A stretch of 14,869 nucleotides of DNA from Alphaproteobacteria bacterium (lineage in GTDB: Bacteria; Pseudomonadota; Alphaproteobacteria; JABAAW01). Shown piece by piece: positions 7,160 through 14,000 of this stretch (position 1 is its first letter; each line of letters begins with the position of its first letter). The stretch covers positions 1 to 14,869 of the forward strand of contig JABAAS010000016.1 of the NCBI GenBank assembly GCA_014238625.1, given 5' to 3'. A model generated the notes under the pieces. It worked only from the letters and a program-made list of their open reading frames with translations. It was not told where the DNA came from and searched no databases. The position numbers were made by a program, and so were the translations under genes.

Positions 7160-8503
7160 CTACCCTGCCGTAGCTAGTTCTTCGTTAACAAAACTTCCAT
7201 CAAATTTATCGTAACTATACACATCATCGCGCAAAGTTCTATCGATAATGCCACCGCCAAGAACGCGATCGCCCGCGTAAAAAACGCAAGCCTGACCGCT
7301 CGAAACGCCAGATTGTTGTTGGGCAAAAATAACTTCACAACCCTTATGGCAACCCTTATGGTAACCCTTATCGCCACTCAAATTGGTTGAACTGTCGCCA
7401 GCAAAGCTAACTCGCGCCGCAACATCCTCCATCAACGAGCGGTACTTAACAGATATATCCCCTCGCGCAAAATCCTCAACCGAAGCCAAAAGGTTTAGCT
7501 CGCGCAAAATAACTCCTCGCACCAACAAAGCCTCACGCCCCCCAACATAAACGCGATTGCGCTCAACGTCCAGACCGACAACATAAAGCGGCTCGCGCAA
7601 ACCGCCCAAACCTAATCCGCGACGCTGACCAATCGTATAACCCGCTATACCTTCGTGGCGTCCCAATACTCGACCATCCAAGCTACAAATCTCGCCGCCA
7701 GCATCCTTGTTTTTAAGCTCCGGAAAAAGACCCGTGTAGCGATCCGCAACAAAGCAAATGTCCTGACTATCCTTCTTATTCGCGTTAGGCAAGCCCATGC
7801 TCTCTGCCAAGGCGCGAGTCTCCTCCTTATGTAGATCGCCCAAAGGAAATCTCAGAAAATCTAGCTGCTCGCGCGTCGTCGTAAATAAAAAGTAGCTCTG
7901 GTCCTTCGACTTATCGCGCGCGCGATAAAGAAAAGATCCAGTAGATTTTGCTACCTCATTGCCCGCCTGACTACTACCCGCCTCATTACCCGCCTCATTA
8001 CCTGCCTCATTACCTGCCTCGCCCGAAGACGCCTCTACAACCTTCTTGCGAATATAGTGACCAGTCGCAAGAGCGCAAGCTCCCAAGTCGCGCGCAACAG
8101 TAAGCAAGCTCGAAAACTTAACTCGTTGGTTACAGCGAACGCAAGGCAGCGGCGTCTCCCCTCGCCGATAGCTCGATAGAAAATCATCTATTACACTGCT
8201 CTGAAACCGAGACTCAAAATCTAAAACATAGTGCGGAATACCTAGCTTGCGCGCAGCATCCCGCGCATCGTCAATATCACGACCCGCGCAACAACTCTTA
8301 CCTCGCGCTCCGCCCGAAACCTCCCCCGCGCCCCCCCCCAAACGCTTGCGCTCATCGTAAAGCTGAAGCGTGATGCCGATAACTCGATAGCCCGAACGAC
8401 AAAGCAAGCCCGCTGCAACAGACGAGTCAACTCCGCCAGACATCGCTACAACAATAGTGCGCGAAGACTCAGACATCGATGCAACCGAAGAAGACATATT
8501 CAT
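7160..8503 (-). CDS. mnmA: tRNA-specific 2-thiouridylase MnmA
   Basis: MnmA makes 2-thiouridine at wobble position 34 of Lys, Glu and Gln tRNAs, using ATP and a relayed sulfur. Seen: PP-loop SGGVDSS at 22-28, catalytic Cys124 in PCVRCNQRVKF, KDQSYFLF (200-207) and the partner cysteine Cys250 in DSQDICFV. At 447 residues it is longer than the usual 360-390. The excess comes from a repeat insertion GNEA/AGNE (about 162-183) between the GHY motif (148-150) and KDQSYFLF, a Gly-rich insert at 55-68, and a C-terminal HKGCHKGC repeat (near 378-390). Start choice is uncertain: Met1, Met3 and Met10 are possible, none with a clear ribosome site; the PP-loop distance would favour Met10. It is the first gene of the mnmA-gatCAB operon. 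Confidence 0.95.
   Translation of the reverse strand: MNMSSSVASMSESSRTIVVAMSGGVDSSVAAGLLCRSGYRVIGITLQLYDERKRLGGGAGEVSGGARGKSCCAGRDIDDARDAARKLGIPHYVLDFESRFQSSVIDDFLSSYRRGETPLPCVRCNQRVKFSSLLTVARDLGACALATGHYIRKKVVEASSGEAGNEAGNEAGNEAGSSQAGNEVAKSTGSFLYRARDKSKDQSYFLFTTTREQLDFLRFPLGDLHKEETRALAESMGLPNANKKDSQDICFVADRYTGLFPELKNKDAGGEICSLDGRVLGRHEGIAGYTIGQRRGLGLGGLREPLYVVGLDVERNRVYVGGREALLVRGVILRELNLLASVEDFARGDISVKYRSLMEDVAARVSFAGDSSTNLSGDKGYHKGCHKGCEVIFAQQQSGVSSGQACVFYAGDRVLGGGIIDRTLRDDVYSYDKFDGSFVNEELATAG
7339..7374 (-). repeat. 12-bp tandem repeat in mnmA (about 3 copies)
   Basis: Three consecutive 12-base units (+ strand AACCCTTATGGC/T, third copy AACCCTTATCGC) encode the HKGC-like repeat of MnmA near its C-terminal domain. 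The unit length keeps the reading frame. Confidence 0.8.
7955..8020 (-). repeat. 12-bp tandem repeat in mnmA (GNEA insertion)
   Basis: Units reading GGTAATGAGGCG/A on the minus strand recur four times in a row, with a degenerate further copy after a short break. They encode GNEA repeats inserted between the conserved GHY and KDQSYFLF motifs of MnmA. The insertion sits outside the catalytic residues and is probably a surface loop. Confidence 0.85.
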
Positions 8504-8557
8504 AAAAACTCACAAAAACTCACAAAAAAAAATCCATCAAAAATCTATGAAAATACT

Positions 8558-8586
8558 ATAATGCTAATCGCAAAAATAATTCGCAA
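8558..8586 (-). promoter_or_regulatory. Candidate promoter for mnmA-gatCAB
   Basis: On the minus strand TTGCGA (+ coordinates 8581-8586) and CATTAT (8558-8563) are separated by 17 bases; each matches 4 of 6 consensus positions. The -10 word is the same as in the candidate zor promoter. The leader would be about 50 bases. Weak evidence; no experimental support. Confidence 0.3.
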
Positions 8587-8699
8587 CAATAAAGCCTATA
8601 GTTTAATCAAAATTATTTCTAGCCTCTCCCAAAAAAAAATGCTACGCTCCTCTCCATCTAGGACTCACCGAAAATAACAAACAATAAACCGCTGTAGGC

Positions 8700-8790
8700 A
8701 AAGTCTAAAAACAAAGTCAACTCGCAAAGTCTAAAAACAAAGTCTAAAAACAAAGTTCAAAAACAAAGTTCAAAAACAAAGTCTAAATAC
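8700..8790 (+). repeat. Seven tandem 13-bp repeats in the rpsF leader
   Basis: Seven consecutive 13-base units follow the pattern AAAGTCTAAAAAC, with variants AAAGTTCAAAAAC (two copies), AAAGTCAACTCGC and AAAGTCTAAATAC. The array ends 14 bases before the rpsF start, directly abutting the Shine-Dalgarno region. Unlike the coding arrays in this window, the unit is not a multiple of three. It is A-rich and little structured, so it may act as an unstructured leader or be a neutral expansion. Confidence 0.9.
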
Positions 8791-8804
8791 TCAAGGAAAC
8801 TAAA

Positions 8805-9323
8805 ATGCCACACTACGAAACAATCATCGTTCTAAGGCAAGACCTATCTAATACGCAAGCTCAAGAAATCGCTGAAAAAACTAAAAAAGCGCTCCTCAAA
8901 GCTAGTGCCGAAATATCAAGAGCCGAAAGTTGGGGACTCAGAACGCTTAGCTATCCAATAAGAAAAAATAAAAAAGGACATTACTTCCTCATAAATCATT
9001 CAAATAGCTCAAAAATAACTCAAGAAATGGAGCGGGTGCTCAGGCTAAACGAAGACATGCTGCGCTTGCTGACCATCAGAACTGAGGATCCAGTCAAAGA
9101 GCCTAGTCCCATGCTAACGCAAGCCCATAGCGAAACGCTCGACGACGAGGATGAACAAACCCCAAGAAAAACGCAAGCCAGATATACTAGAAAATACAGC
9201 GACCAAAGCCCTAGCGAGCAAAAGACTGGCGAGCAAAAGACTGGCGAGCAAAATCTTAGCGAAGAAATAAACAAAGAGCCGAAAGAGACTAACAATAGCA
9301 AAAACTCAAGCGAGCAAGAGTAA
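8805..9323 (+). CDS. rpsF: Small ribosomal subunit protein S6
   Basis: S6 binds 16S rRNA together with S18 in the platform of the 30S subunit. Residues 1-100 form the S6 fold: HYETIIVLRQDLS at the start, then WGLRTLSYPIRKNKKGHYFLI and the ERVLRLNEDMLRLLTIRTED end. Residues after about 105 are a long, charged, low-complexity tail (172 aa in total versus about 95-150 in most bacteria) containing EQKTG repeats. A Shine-Dalgarno AAGGA lies at 8793-8797, seven bases before the ATG. It is the first gene of rpsF-rpsR-rplI, the standard order. Confidence 0.95.
   Translation: MPHYETIIVLRQDLSNTQAQEIAEKTKKALLKASAEISRAESWGLRTLSYPIRKNKKGHYFLINHSNSSKITQEMERVLRLNEDMLRLLTIRTEDPVKEPSPMLTQAHSETLDDEDEQTPRKTQARYTRKYSDQSPSEQKTGEQKTGEQNLSEEINKEPKETNNSKNSSEQE
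9211..9270 (+). repeat. 15-bp tandem repeat in the rpsF tail
   Basis: Three clear units of CTGGCGAGCAAAAGA type, plus a diverged fourth, encode SEQKTGEQKTGEQNLSEE in the disordered C-terminal tail of S6. They are in frame and outside the ribosomal core fold. Confidence 0.8.
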
Positions 9324-9362
9324 AACAAAAAATAAAACAATGACTAAAGTAAAAGGGAAAAT

Positions 9363-9725
9363 ATGAGCGAAATCTCCGAAAATAACGAACAAAAAATCGA
9401 GCCCGAGGAAAATACAGCAGAAAGCTCGCTCGAACAAAACTCGCAAGAACAAAGCTCGCAGGAACAAGGCTCGCAGGAACAAGGCTTGCAAGGACCAGTC
9501 GTAAGACTCAGGCGATTCAGCCATCGTCGAAGCTGCCCTCTCTCAAGCGAAGGCGCGCCAAATATCGATTACAAAGATGTACCCCTGCTACAACGATTCA
9601 TCTCCGAAAGAGGAAAAATGGTGCCAGCTAGGCTCTCAAATGTCTCCAGAAAAAAACAGCGCGAACTCGCTAAAGCCATAAAACGAGCTAGATACCTCGC
9701 GCTCTTGCCATACATCGCTCGATGA
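9363..9725 (+). CDS. rpsR: Small ribosomal subunit protein S18
   Basis: S18 is the 30S platform protein that pairs with S6. The conserved core is the C-terminal 75 or so residues: RRFSHRRSCPLS, then NIDYKDVPLLQRFISERGKM and SRKKQRELAKAIKRARYLALLPY. The first 42 or so residues are a Glu/Gln/Ser-rich extension made of QEQSS-type repeats that ordinary S18 (about 75-90 aa) lacks. A purine-rich ribosome site AAAGGGA lies at 9352-9358, before the ATG. An eight-codon frame (9340-9366) overlaps the start as ATGA and could be a leader frame. The gene lies 39 bases after rpsF. Confidence 0.95.
   Translation: MSEISENNEQKIEPEENTAESSLEQNSQEQSSQEQGSQEQGLQGPVVRLRRFSHRRSCPLSSEGAPNIDYKDVPLLQRFISERGKMVPARLSNVSRKKQRELAKAIKRARYLALLPYIAR
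9421..9495 (+). repeat. Five 15-bp tandem repeats in rpsR
   Basis: Five consecutive units of the type AAGGCTCGCAGGAAC encode the acidic Ser/Gln/Glu extension of S18 (QEQSS/QEQGS). The first and last units are diverged and the middle ones nearly identical, the usual pattern of a slippage-driven array. Confidence 0.88.
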
Positions 9726-9736
9726 GGAATAACTAA

Positions 9737-10459
9737 ATGCAAGTAATCCTCATAGAAAGAGTCGAAAAACTCGGCGTGCCAGGCGAAATAGTCGAAGTCA
9801 AAAGAGGATACGCCAGAAACTGGCTACTCCCTCAAGGAAAAGCCCTCATCGCTACTAAAGAAAATAAAATAATCGCAGAAAATGAAAAAAAACAATTGAT
9901 CGCCAGAGATAATGCAAAAAAAGCTGAAGCAGAAACAGTCAAACGAGCTCTGAACGATAAAAGAGTCTTCCTAATGCGAACCGCCGCAGAAAGCGGACAG
10001 CTCTACGGATCCGTCAGAGACGCAGACATCGCAAATGAAATCGAAAAACAACTCAAAATACTCGTCAGTAAAAAATTCATCATCCTACAACAGCCCATAA
10101 GAACAATCGGTATCAGTGATGTCAAGATCGCCTTACACCCGCAAGTCGATATTCGAATCGAGGTCAATGTCGCTCCAAGCCAAGATGAAGCAAAAGCTCA
10201 AGCACTAAAACACGATAACGCTATCGCAAAACAAAAAGCAGAGCAAAAAAATAAAGATAATAAACAAAGCGAGGCTAAACAAAGCGAAACTAAAAAAAGC
10301 GAGGCTAAACAAAGTGAGGCTAAACAAAGTGAGGCTAAACAAAGTGAGGCTAAACAAAGTGAGGCTAAACAAACTAAAAGCAAGCAGAGCAAAATTGAAA
10401 CTCAAGAAGATGCTCTAAACAGCGAGCAGCCAGAACAATCCAGCGAAAATGAAATCTAA
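9737..10459 (+). CDS. rplI: Large ribosomal subunit protein L9
   Basis: L9 binds 23S rRNA at the base of the L1 stalk and reaches towards neighbouring ribosomes. The N-terminal domain is clear: MQVILIERVEKLGVPGEIV, then VKRGYARNWLLPQGKAL, which includes the family signature. A connecting helix (about 45-75) and the C-terminal domain (about 85-150) with GQLYGSVRDADIA and VDIRIEVNV follow. Residues after about 155 are an extra Lys/Gln/Ser/Glu-rich tail, making 240 aa against the usual 150-200. ATG at 9737 is preceded by GAGGAA at 9724-9729, overlapping the rpsR stop. dnaB often follows in alphaproteobacteria; here it does not. Confidence 0.96.
   Translation: MQVILIERVEKLGVPGEIVEVKRGYARNWLLPQGKALIATKENKIIAENEKKQLIARDNAKKAEAETVKRALNDKRVFLMRTAAESGQLYGSVRDADIANEIEKQLKILVSKKFIILQQPIRTIGISDVKIALHPQVDIRIEVNVAPSQDEAKAQALKHDNAIAKQKAEQKNKDNKQSEAKQSETKKSEAKQSEAKQSEAKQSEAKQSEAKQTKSKQSKIETQEDALNSEQPEQSSENEI
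10262..10381 (+). repeat. 15-bp tandem repeats in the rplI tail (7 to 8 copies)
   Basis: Units of AAACAAAGTGAGGCT are repeated seven times, with a diverged eighth. Four adjacent copies (10307-10366) are identical at the DNA level, and the earlier ones differ by one to three bases. They encode KQSEA repeats beyond the L9 fold. Near-identity of the central copies suggests recent expansion. Confidence 0.92.
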
Positions 10460-10485
10460 ATAAAGAAAAAAAACTCGAGGAAACT

Positions 10486-10863
10486 ATGCCTAAATGTATA
10501 GGTGAAAATATACATAAAAAATTATTGCCAGAATCAAAACAAGATATAAGACGATTGTTATACATAGAAAAACGAATAACAATGGAAGACCGTATAGTGC
10601 TGGCAGCTGGTCTGAAACTCGCGCCAAAAAATACATTGCTAAAAATATGGAAACAGCTGAAAAATATGCAAGAACCTCAATTCCCTCTAAAAGGTAGAGA
10701 TTTGCTAAAAATAGAAAAAATCCAAGAAGGACCAGAACTCGGAAGGTTGATAAAAAAAGTAGAGCGCTGGTGGATAAATAGAGACTTTATAGACTCGCGT
10801 GAAAAATGCATAGAACAAGCTAAAAAAATACTCGAAAATGTAAGCGGTAAAATAAAAACATGA
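10486..10863 (+). CDS. Stand-alone C-terminal domain of a CCA tRNA nucleotidyltransferase (orphan or remnant)
   Basis: The 125 residues resemble only the last third of alphaproteobacterial CCA-adding enzymes: RRLLY (22-26), DRIVLAAG (35-42), then FPLKGRDLL (66-74), GPELGRLIKKVERWW (82-96) and DFIDSREKCIEQA. The nucleotidyltransferase head with its GGxVRD-type and DxD motifs is absent, and nothing resembling it lies between here and rplI. The frame is intact with its own ATG and a good ribosome site (GAGGAA at 10477-10482), and its TGA overlaps the next start as ATGA. It is either a remnant kept open by chance or a retained separate domain gene. It cannot add CCA by itself. The DNA is more AT-rich than rplI. 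Family assignment is from remembered motifs, not a search. Confidence 0.7.
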   Translation: MPKCIGENIHKKLLPESKQDIRRLLYIEKRITMEDRIVLAAGLKLAPKNTLLKIWKQLKNMQEPQFPLKGRDLLKIEKIQEGPELGRLIKKVERWWINRDFIDSREKCIEQAKKILENVSGKIKT

Positions 10864-11363
10864 GTGTAAATAATATACTCGAGTATCCGTTAAGGATAAA
10901 TGGTGAAAATGTAGAAAAAAAATGGCTCGATAAAAATGGACATATGAATGTCGCCGCATACATCGCAAGCGCATCAGATGCATCGTTCGAATTAATAAAA
11001 GAGCTCGGGGTCGACGAAAAATATCGACAACAGAAAAAAGACTCCTTCTTTACTCTCGAGACGCAGATAAGATATATACAAGAAATAAAAGAAAACGCAA
11101 CACTCTCTTTCGAGGCAAGAATCGTTGACGCTAACGGGAAATTGTTCCACACAATATGGTTGCATTATGCAAAAAAATATAATGAAATAAAATACCTCGC
11201 AGCAGTGTCAGAGTGGATATACGCTTATGTTGACCTCGAAAGTCGGAAAGTGAAGCCATACCCTCAACATATAGCTGAAAAAATTAATGCAAATAAAATA
11301 GCTTGCAGTAAACTAAAACCAGTCGAAAGACAAGGACAGCCTCTGCTAATTAGAAAAAAATAA
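10860..11363 (+). CDS. Hotdog-fold acyl-CoA thioesterase (4HBT family, betainyl-CoA thioesterase-like)
   Basis: Predicted to hydrolyse an acyl-CoA thioester in the cytoplasm; substrate unknown. The 167 residues open with the 4HBT active-site pattern W-x-D24-x-N-G-H28-M-N30 (residues 22-34), followed by the long hotdog helix (about 36-50). FFTLETQIRYIQEI and FHTIWLHYAKK are the expected strands, then the end pattern DLESRKVKPYP seen in thioesterases related to the carnitine-degradation type. ATG at 10860 overlaps the preceding TGA by four bases (ATGA), so translation is probably coupled. A hand count of one line gives 17/60 GC, strikingly lower than the core genes. The gene ends 29 bases from the convergent SDR gene. 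Confidence 0.75.
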   Translation: MSVNNILEYPLRINGENVEKKWLDKNGHMNVAAYIASASDASFELIKELGVDEKYRQQKKDSFFTLETQIRYIQEIKENATLSFEARIVDANGKLFHTIWLHYAKKYNEIKYLAAVSEWIYAYVDLESRKVKPYPQHIAEKINANKIACSKLKPVERQGQPLLIRKK

Positions 11364-11392
11364 TTGAGGTCTCTAAAGTCTTTATATTGATA

Positions 11393-12094
11393 TTAATTAC
11401 TAATAACACTCTCGCTGAAAGCAGCCATAAATGGTTCTAAAGTTCGTTCCGTAATCGGATACTTGTCTCGTAACTCGCCAGGAAAAGCACAGCTGCGCAA
11501 AGCACTCGACATCTTGCCAGGATCAATGCAACATACTCGAACGCTAGAAAAACCCTGACTGCTAGTGTTCTCCTCAGCGTAGCTTGAAAGCATCGTCTCA
11601 AACGCAGCCTTCGACGCTCCATAGCCTCCCCAAAAAGCAGTACCTCGATAATCCTTACAAGTAACTCCTACAACAATAGCGCCAGTCGAAATATGGCTCC
11701 TCAATAAAAGACCATGCAAACAGCGAAGCAAACGATGGTTCGCTAATACATTAACTCTAAATAAATCTTGCCATAAAGTAATATCGCCATGCTCAACTGG
11801 GGATAAAACTCCTAAATGCGCAGCGTTTAGTATAACTCCGTCAAGAGACGAAAAACGATCAAATATCGCTCGACCTAAACTATCTATTTGATCGCCACAA
11901 CGCAAATCCATAACAACTAAACTAGGACGCAAATAGCCAGAAGAAACAATCTCGTCCGATAGTTCCGATAAAGCTCCCTCAGTGCGTGAAGTCAATATCA
12001 AACGATAGCCTAAACGCGCAAAGCTAAGGGATAAGGCTCGACCTAAACCACGAGACGCGCCAGTGATTAATAAGCGGAACTCATCGGTAACCAT
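11393..12094 (-). CDS. Short-chain dehydrogenase/reductase (SDR family)
   Basis: Predicted NAD(P)-dependent oxidoreductase with unknown substrate. The 233 residues show the classical SDR order: nucleotide-binding TGASRGLG at 11-18, MDLR at 62-65, NAAHLG at 90-95, active-site YGASK with Tyr158 and Lys162, and PGKM near 193. The catalytic serine normally 13 residues before the tyrosine is Thr145 (GVTCKDYRG), a conservative change. SDR genes directly downstream of purF are common in alphaproteobacteria, so this is probably the conserved family partner rather than an intruder. It starts 35 bases after the purF stop; the DNA before the ATG is CCTCCTC-like, opposite to a Shine-Dalgarno, so translation may depend on readthrough from purF. 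Confidence 0.88.
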   Translation of the reverse strand: MVTDEFRLLITGASRGLGRALSLSFARLGYRLILTSRTEGALSELSDEIVSSGYLRPSLVVMDLRCGDQIDSLGRAIFDRFSSLDGVILNAAHLGVLSPVEHGDITLWQDLFRVNVLANHRLLRCLHGLLLRSHISTGAIVVGVTCKDYRGTAFWGGYGASKAAFETMLSSYAEENTSSQGFSSVRVCCIDPGKMSSALRSCAFPGELRDKYPITERTLEPFMAAFSESVISN

Positions 12095-12129
12095 AAATGT
12101 GAGGAGGGCGTAATATAATAATAAATGCG

Positions 12130-13893
12130 CTAGTTATGCGAAAGCAAACTCAATTGTCCATAAGCATCCTTGCCAAACTCGTTGTCTACTAACGAAACCG
12201 GATAGTCTCCAGTAAAACAAGCACTGCACCAACCCTCGTTAGAAACACACGAAGAGGTAGTCGTAGCTCCGTTGGGCTCTGTTGTCGGGGCTGCTCCGTT
12301 GGGCTCTGTAGTGCTAGCTCCGTTCAGAGCGCGGAACAAGCCAGCTGCCGACAAAAAGGCTAGGCTGTCACATCTTATGCGCGAAGCTATCTGCTCAACC
12401 GTCATATGCGACGCTAAAAGCTCAGCGCGCTCTGGGGTGTCAACTCCATAGTAACAAGGGTTCGTTATCGGCGGTGAGGCTATCCGCATGTGAACCTCTA
12501 TCGCTCCTGCTTGACGCACTAGCTCTATTATCTTGCTCGAAGTAGTGCCTCGAACTAGGGAATCGTCTATTAGTAAAACTCGCTTGCCGCGTAACAAAGC
12601 CGAATCCGCGTTATGCTTCAATCTAACGCCAAAGTGACGAATCTCCTGCTGCGGTTCGATAAATGTGCGACCTACATAGTGGTTACGGATAATCGCAAAA
12701 TCTAAAGGAAGGCGTAAGTGCTCCGCAAAACCCAGAGCCGCGGCTACGCCAGAATCAGGAACTGGCACAACTACATCAAAAAGAGAACGCGAGTCGGGAA
12801 AAGCACTCAACGATTCTTCCGCAAGGGCGGCGCCTATGCGCTTGCGGACCTGGTAGATCGAACTCAATCCAGACCCCCCTGCTACATCAGAAACTAAAGA
12901 GTCAGGACGCGAAAAATATATGCGCTCGAATACACAAGAACGGCGCGGAGCGGGAGAAGCAAAACGAAGCGAGGCAACTCTCAAATCTTCTCGAGAGAGT
13001 GCTTTCGTCGAACCATTGCTCGTAGCCTCATTGCTCGTAGACTCATTACTCGTAGCCTCATTGCTCGTAGACTCATTACTCGTAGACTCATTACTCGTAG
13101 CACCATTGTTTATTCTATGGCTGGAGGATAGCTCTGCCTGAGAGCCAGAGGTGAGGGAAATCACGACTACCTCGCCGGGCGAGACTTCGCGCTCTAGGCT
13201 CGCATCGATTATGTCAAAGGCGCAGGACTCCGAAGCTATAATCATCGCGCCAGAACGCGTGCGACCTAAGAGCAAAGGACGGATACCGTGCTGGTCGCGA
13301 AAGCCGATAAGTTTGCCTTGGGCTAGCATGCCTATCGCAAAGCCTCCTTGTAGTTCGCATAATACTGAAAGAAGGCGCGAGGTAAGGTTGCCTCGCGAGC
13401 GCGCAAGCAGGTGGATTAAAACTTCCGAATCTGAATAGGATTGGAAAATACTACCTTCTGCAACAAGTTTGCGGCGGACGGTGAGCGCGTTTGTAAAGTT
13501 GCCGTTATGTGCTATCGCTACTCCGCCGATGTCTAGTTCCGCAAACATCGGTTGCAGGTTCGATTCTGACACCGCGCCGCTCGTCGCGTAGCGATTATGA
13601 CCTAGTGCCATATCGCCTTGCAGGCGCGATAGGTGCGCGCGCGAGGCTAGAGAATCGCCTACTAATCCTAGTGCTCTCTTCGCGTGAAAGTGTTTGCCAT
13701 CGTAGCTAACTATTCCGCAACCATCTTGACCGCGGTGCTGGAGCGCGTGCAAGCCTAGTGCTGTCTCTTCTGCCGCTGTAATGCTACCGATAATCCCGAA
13801 AACTCCGCAAGCATCGCGCAGACGATCAGAACTAGTGGCACTATCAGAAGCACAACTGGCTCTGGGACAAGCAGAAGAGGTTTTATCAATCAT
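12130..13893 (-). CDS. purF: Amidophosphoribosyltransferase
   Basis: PurF catalyses the first committed step of purine synthesis, PRPP plus glutamine to phosphoribosylamine. Numbering is from an upstream GTG at 13905. Seen: Cys33 nucleophile in DACGVFG after a Ser/Ala-rich propeptide, HRGQDGCGI (57-65), HNGNF (133-137), the PRPP loop VLLIDDSLVRGTT (443-455), and four cysteines of the iron-sulfur type (Cys324 in RRSCVFERIYF, Cys484 in NPCYYG, Cys560 and Cys563 in WCSACFTG). It is nearly 100 residues longer than usual because of two repeat insertions (about 267-301 and 528-552). I chose ATG 13893 because AGGTGAG (+ coordinates 13901-13907) is spaced seven bases from it. The GTG at 13905 would add four residues. 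Confidence 0.96.
   Translation of the reverse strand: MIDKTSSACPRASCASDSATSSDRLRDACGVFGIIGSITAAEETALGLHALQHRGQDGCGIVSYDGKHFHAKRALGLVGDSLASRAHLSRLQGDMALGHNRYATSGAVSESNLQPMFAELDIGGVAIAHNGNFTNALTVRRKLVAEGSIFQSYSDSEVLIHLLARSRGNLTSRLLSVLCELQGGFAIGMLAQGKLIGFRDQHGIRPLLLGRTRSGAMIIASESCAFDIIDASLEREVSPGEVVVISLTSGSQAELSSSHRINNGATSNESTSNESTSNEATSNESTSNEATSNGSTKALSREDLRVASLRFASPAPRRSCVFERIYFSRPDSLVSDVAGGSGLSSIYQVRKRIGAALAEESLSAFPDSRSLFDVVVPVPDSGVAAALGFAEHLRLPLDFAIIRNHYVGRTFIEPQQEIRHFGVRLKHNADSALLRGKRVLLIDDSLVRGTTSSKIIELVRQAGAIEVHMRIASPPITNPCYYGVDTPERAELLASHMTVEQIASRIRCDSLAFLSAAGLFRALNGASTTEPNGAAPTTEPNGATTTSSCVSNEGWCSACFTGDYPVSLVDNEFGKDAYGQLSLLSHN
12250..12324 (-). repeat. In-frame repeats in purF, second insertion
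   Basis: Imperfect units with CTCCGTTGGGCTCTGT on + recur about three times and encode the TTEPNGA repeats between the PRPP domain and the C-terminal cysteines 560 and 563. The copies are diverged, so this array may be older than the first one. Confidence 0.7.
13018..13107 (-). repeat. Six 15-bp tandem repeats in purF
   Basis: Six consecutive units of the type ACTCGTAGACTCATT (+ strand) encode TSNES/TSNEA repeats (about residues 267-298). The insertion falls between the glutaminase domain and Cys324, an iron-sulfur ligand, so it must be tolerated as a loop between domains. Confidence 0.9.
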
Positions 13894-13909
13894 AGCCACA
13901 CTCACCTAT

Positions 13910-13931
13910 AGCCATTCGCTAGCCATTCGCT
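13910..13931. repeat. 11-bp direct duplication before purF
   Basis: AGCCATTCGCT occurs twice in tandem (13910-13920 and 13921-13931), just upstream of the purF ribosome site. No inverted symmetry; probably slippage. Confidence 0.6.
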
Positions 13932-14000
13932 CAACTGGTTTTATACTAGACCTAGCTAACATAAGAAGCAACGCTCTAAAGAATGAGTGAAAGTAATGGT

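Larger units (their letters stand above)
8504..8804. other. Divergent spacer between mnmA and rpsF
   Basis: This 301-base spacer has no gene. It contains a tandem TGTGAGTTTTT-like duplication right before mnmA (8504-8525), AT-rich promoter-like DNA (8551-8610, including a perfect TATAAT at 8557-8562 on + without a good -35), an A9 run near 8631-8639, and the 13-bp repeat array next to rpsF. No S6:S18 leader motif could be assigned with confidence. Confidence 0.5.

Noticed and set aside
8557..8562. Perfect TATAAT as the rpsF promoter
   Set aside because: No acceptable -35 box lies 16-18 bases upstream on + and it is about 240 bases from rpsF; the same bases fit the minus-strand mnmA promoter candidate.
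8700..8790. CRISPR array
   Set aside because: Units are 13 bp and directly adjacent with no spacers; it is a simple tandem repeat.
9340..9366. Eight-codon leader peptide overlapping the rpsR start
   Set aside because: ATG to TGA with ATGA overlap is suggestive of coupling, but no ribosome site precedes it and such short frames arise by chance.
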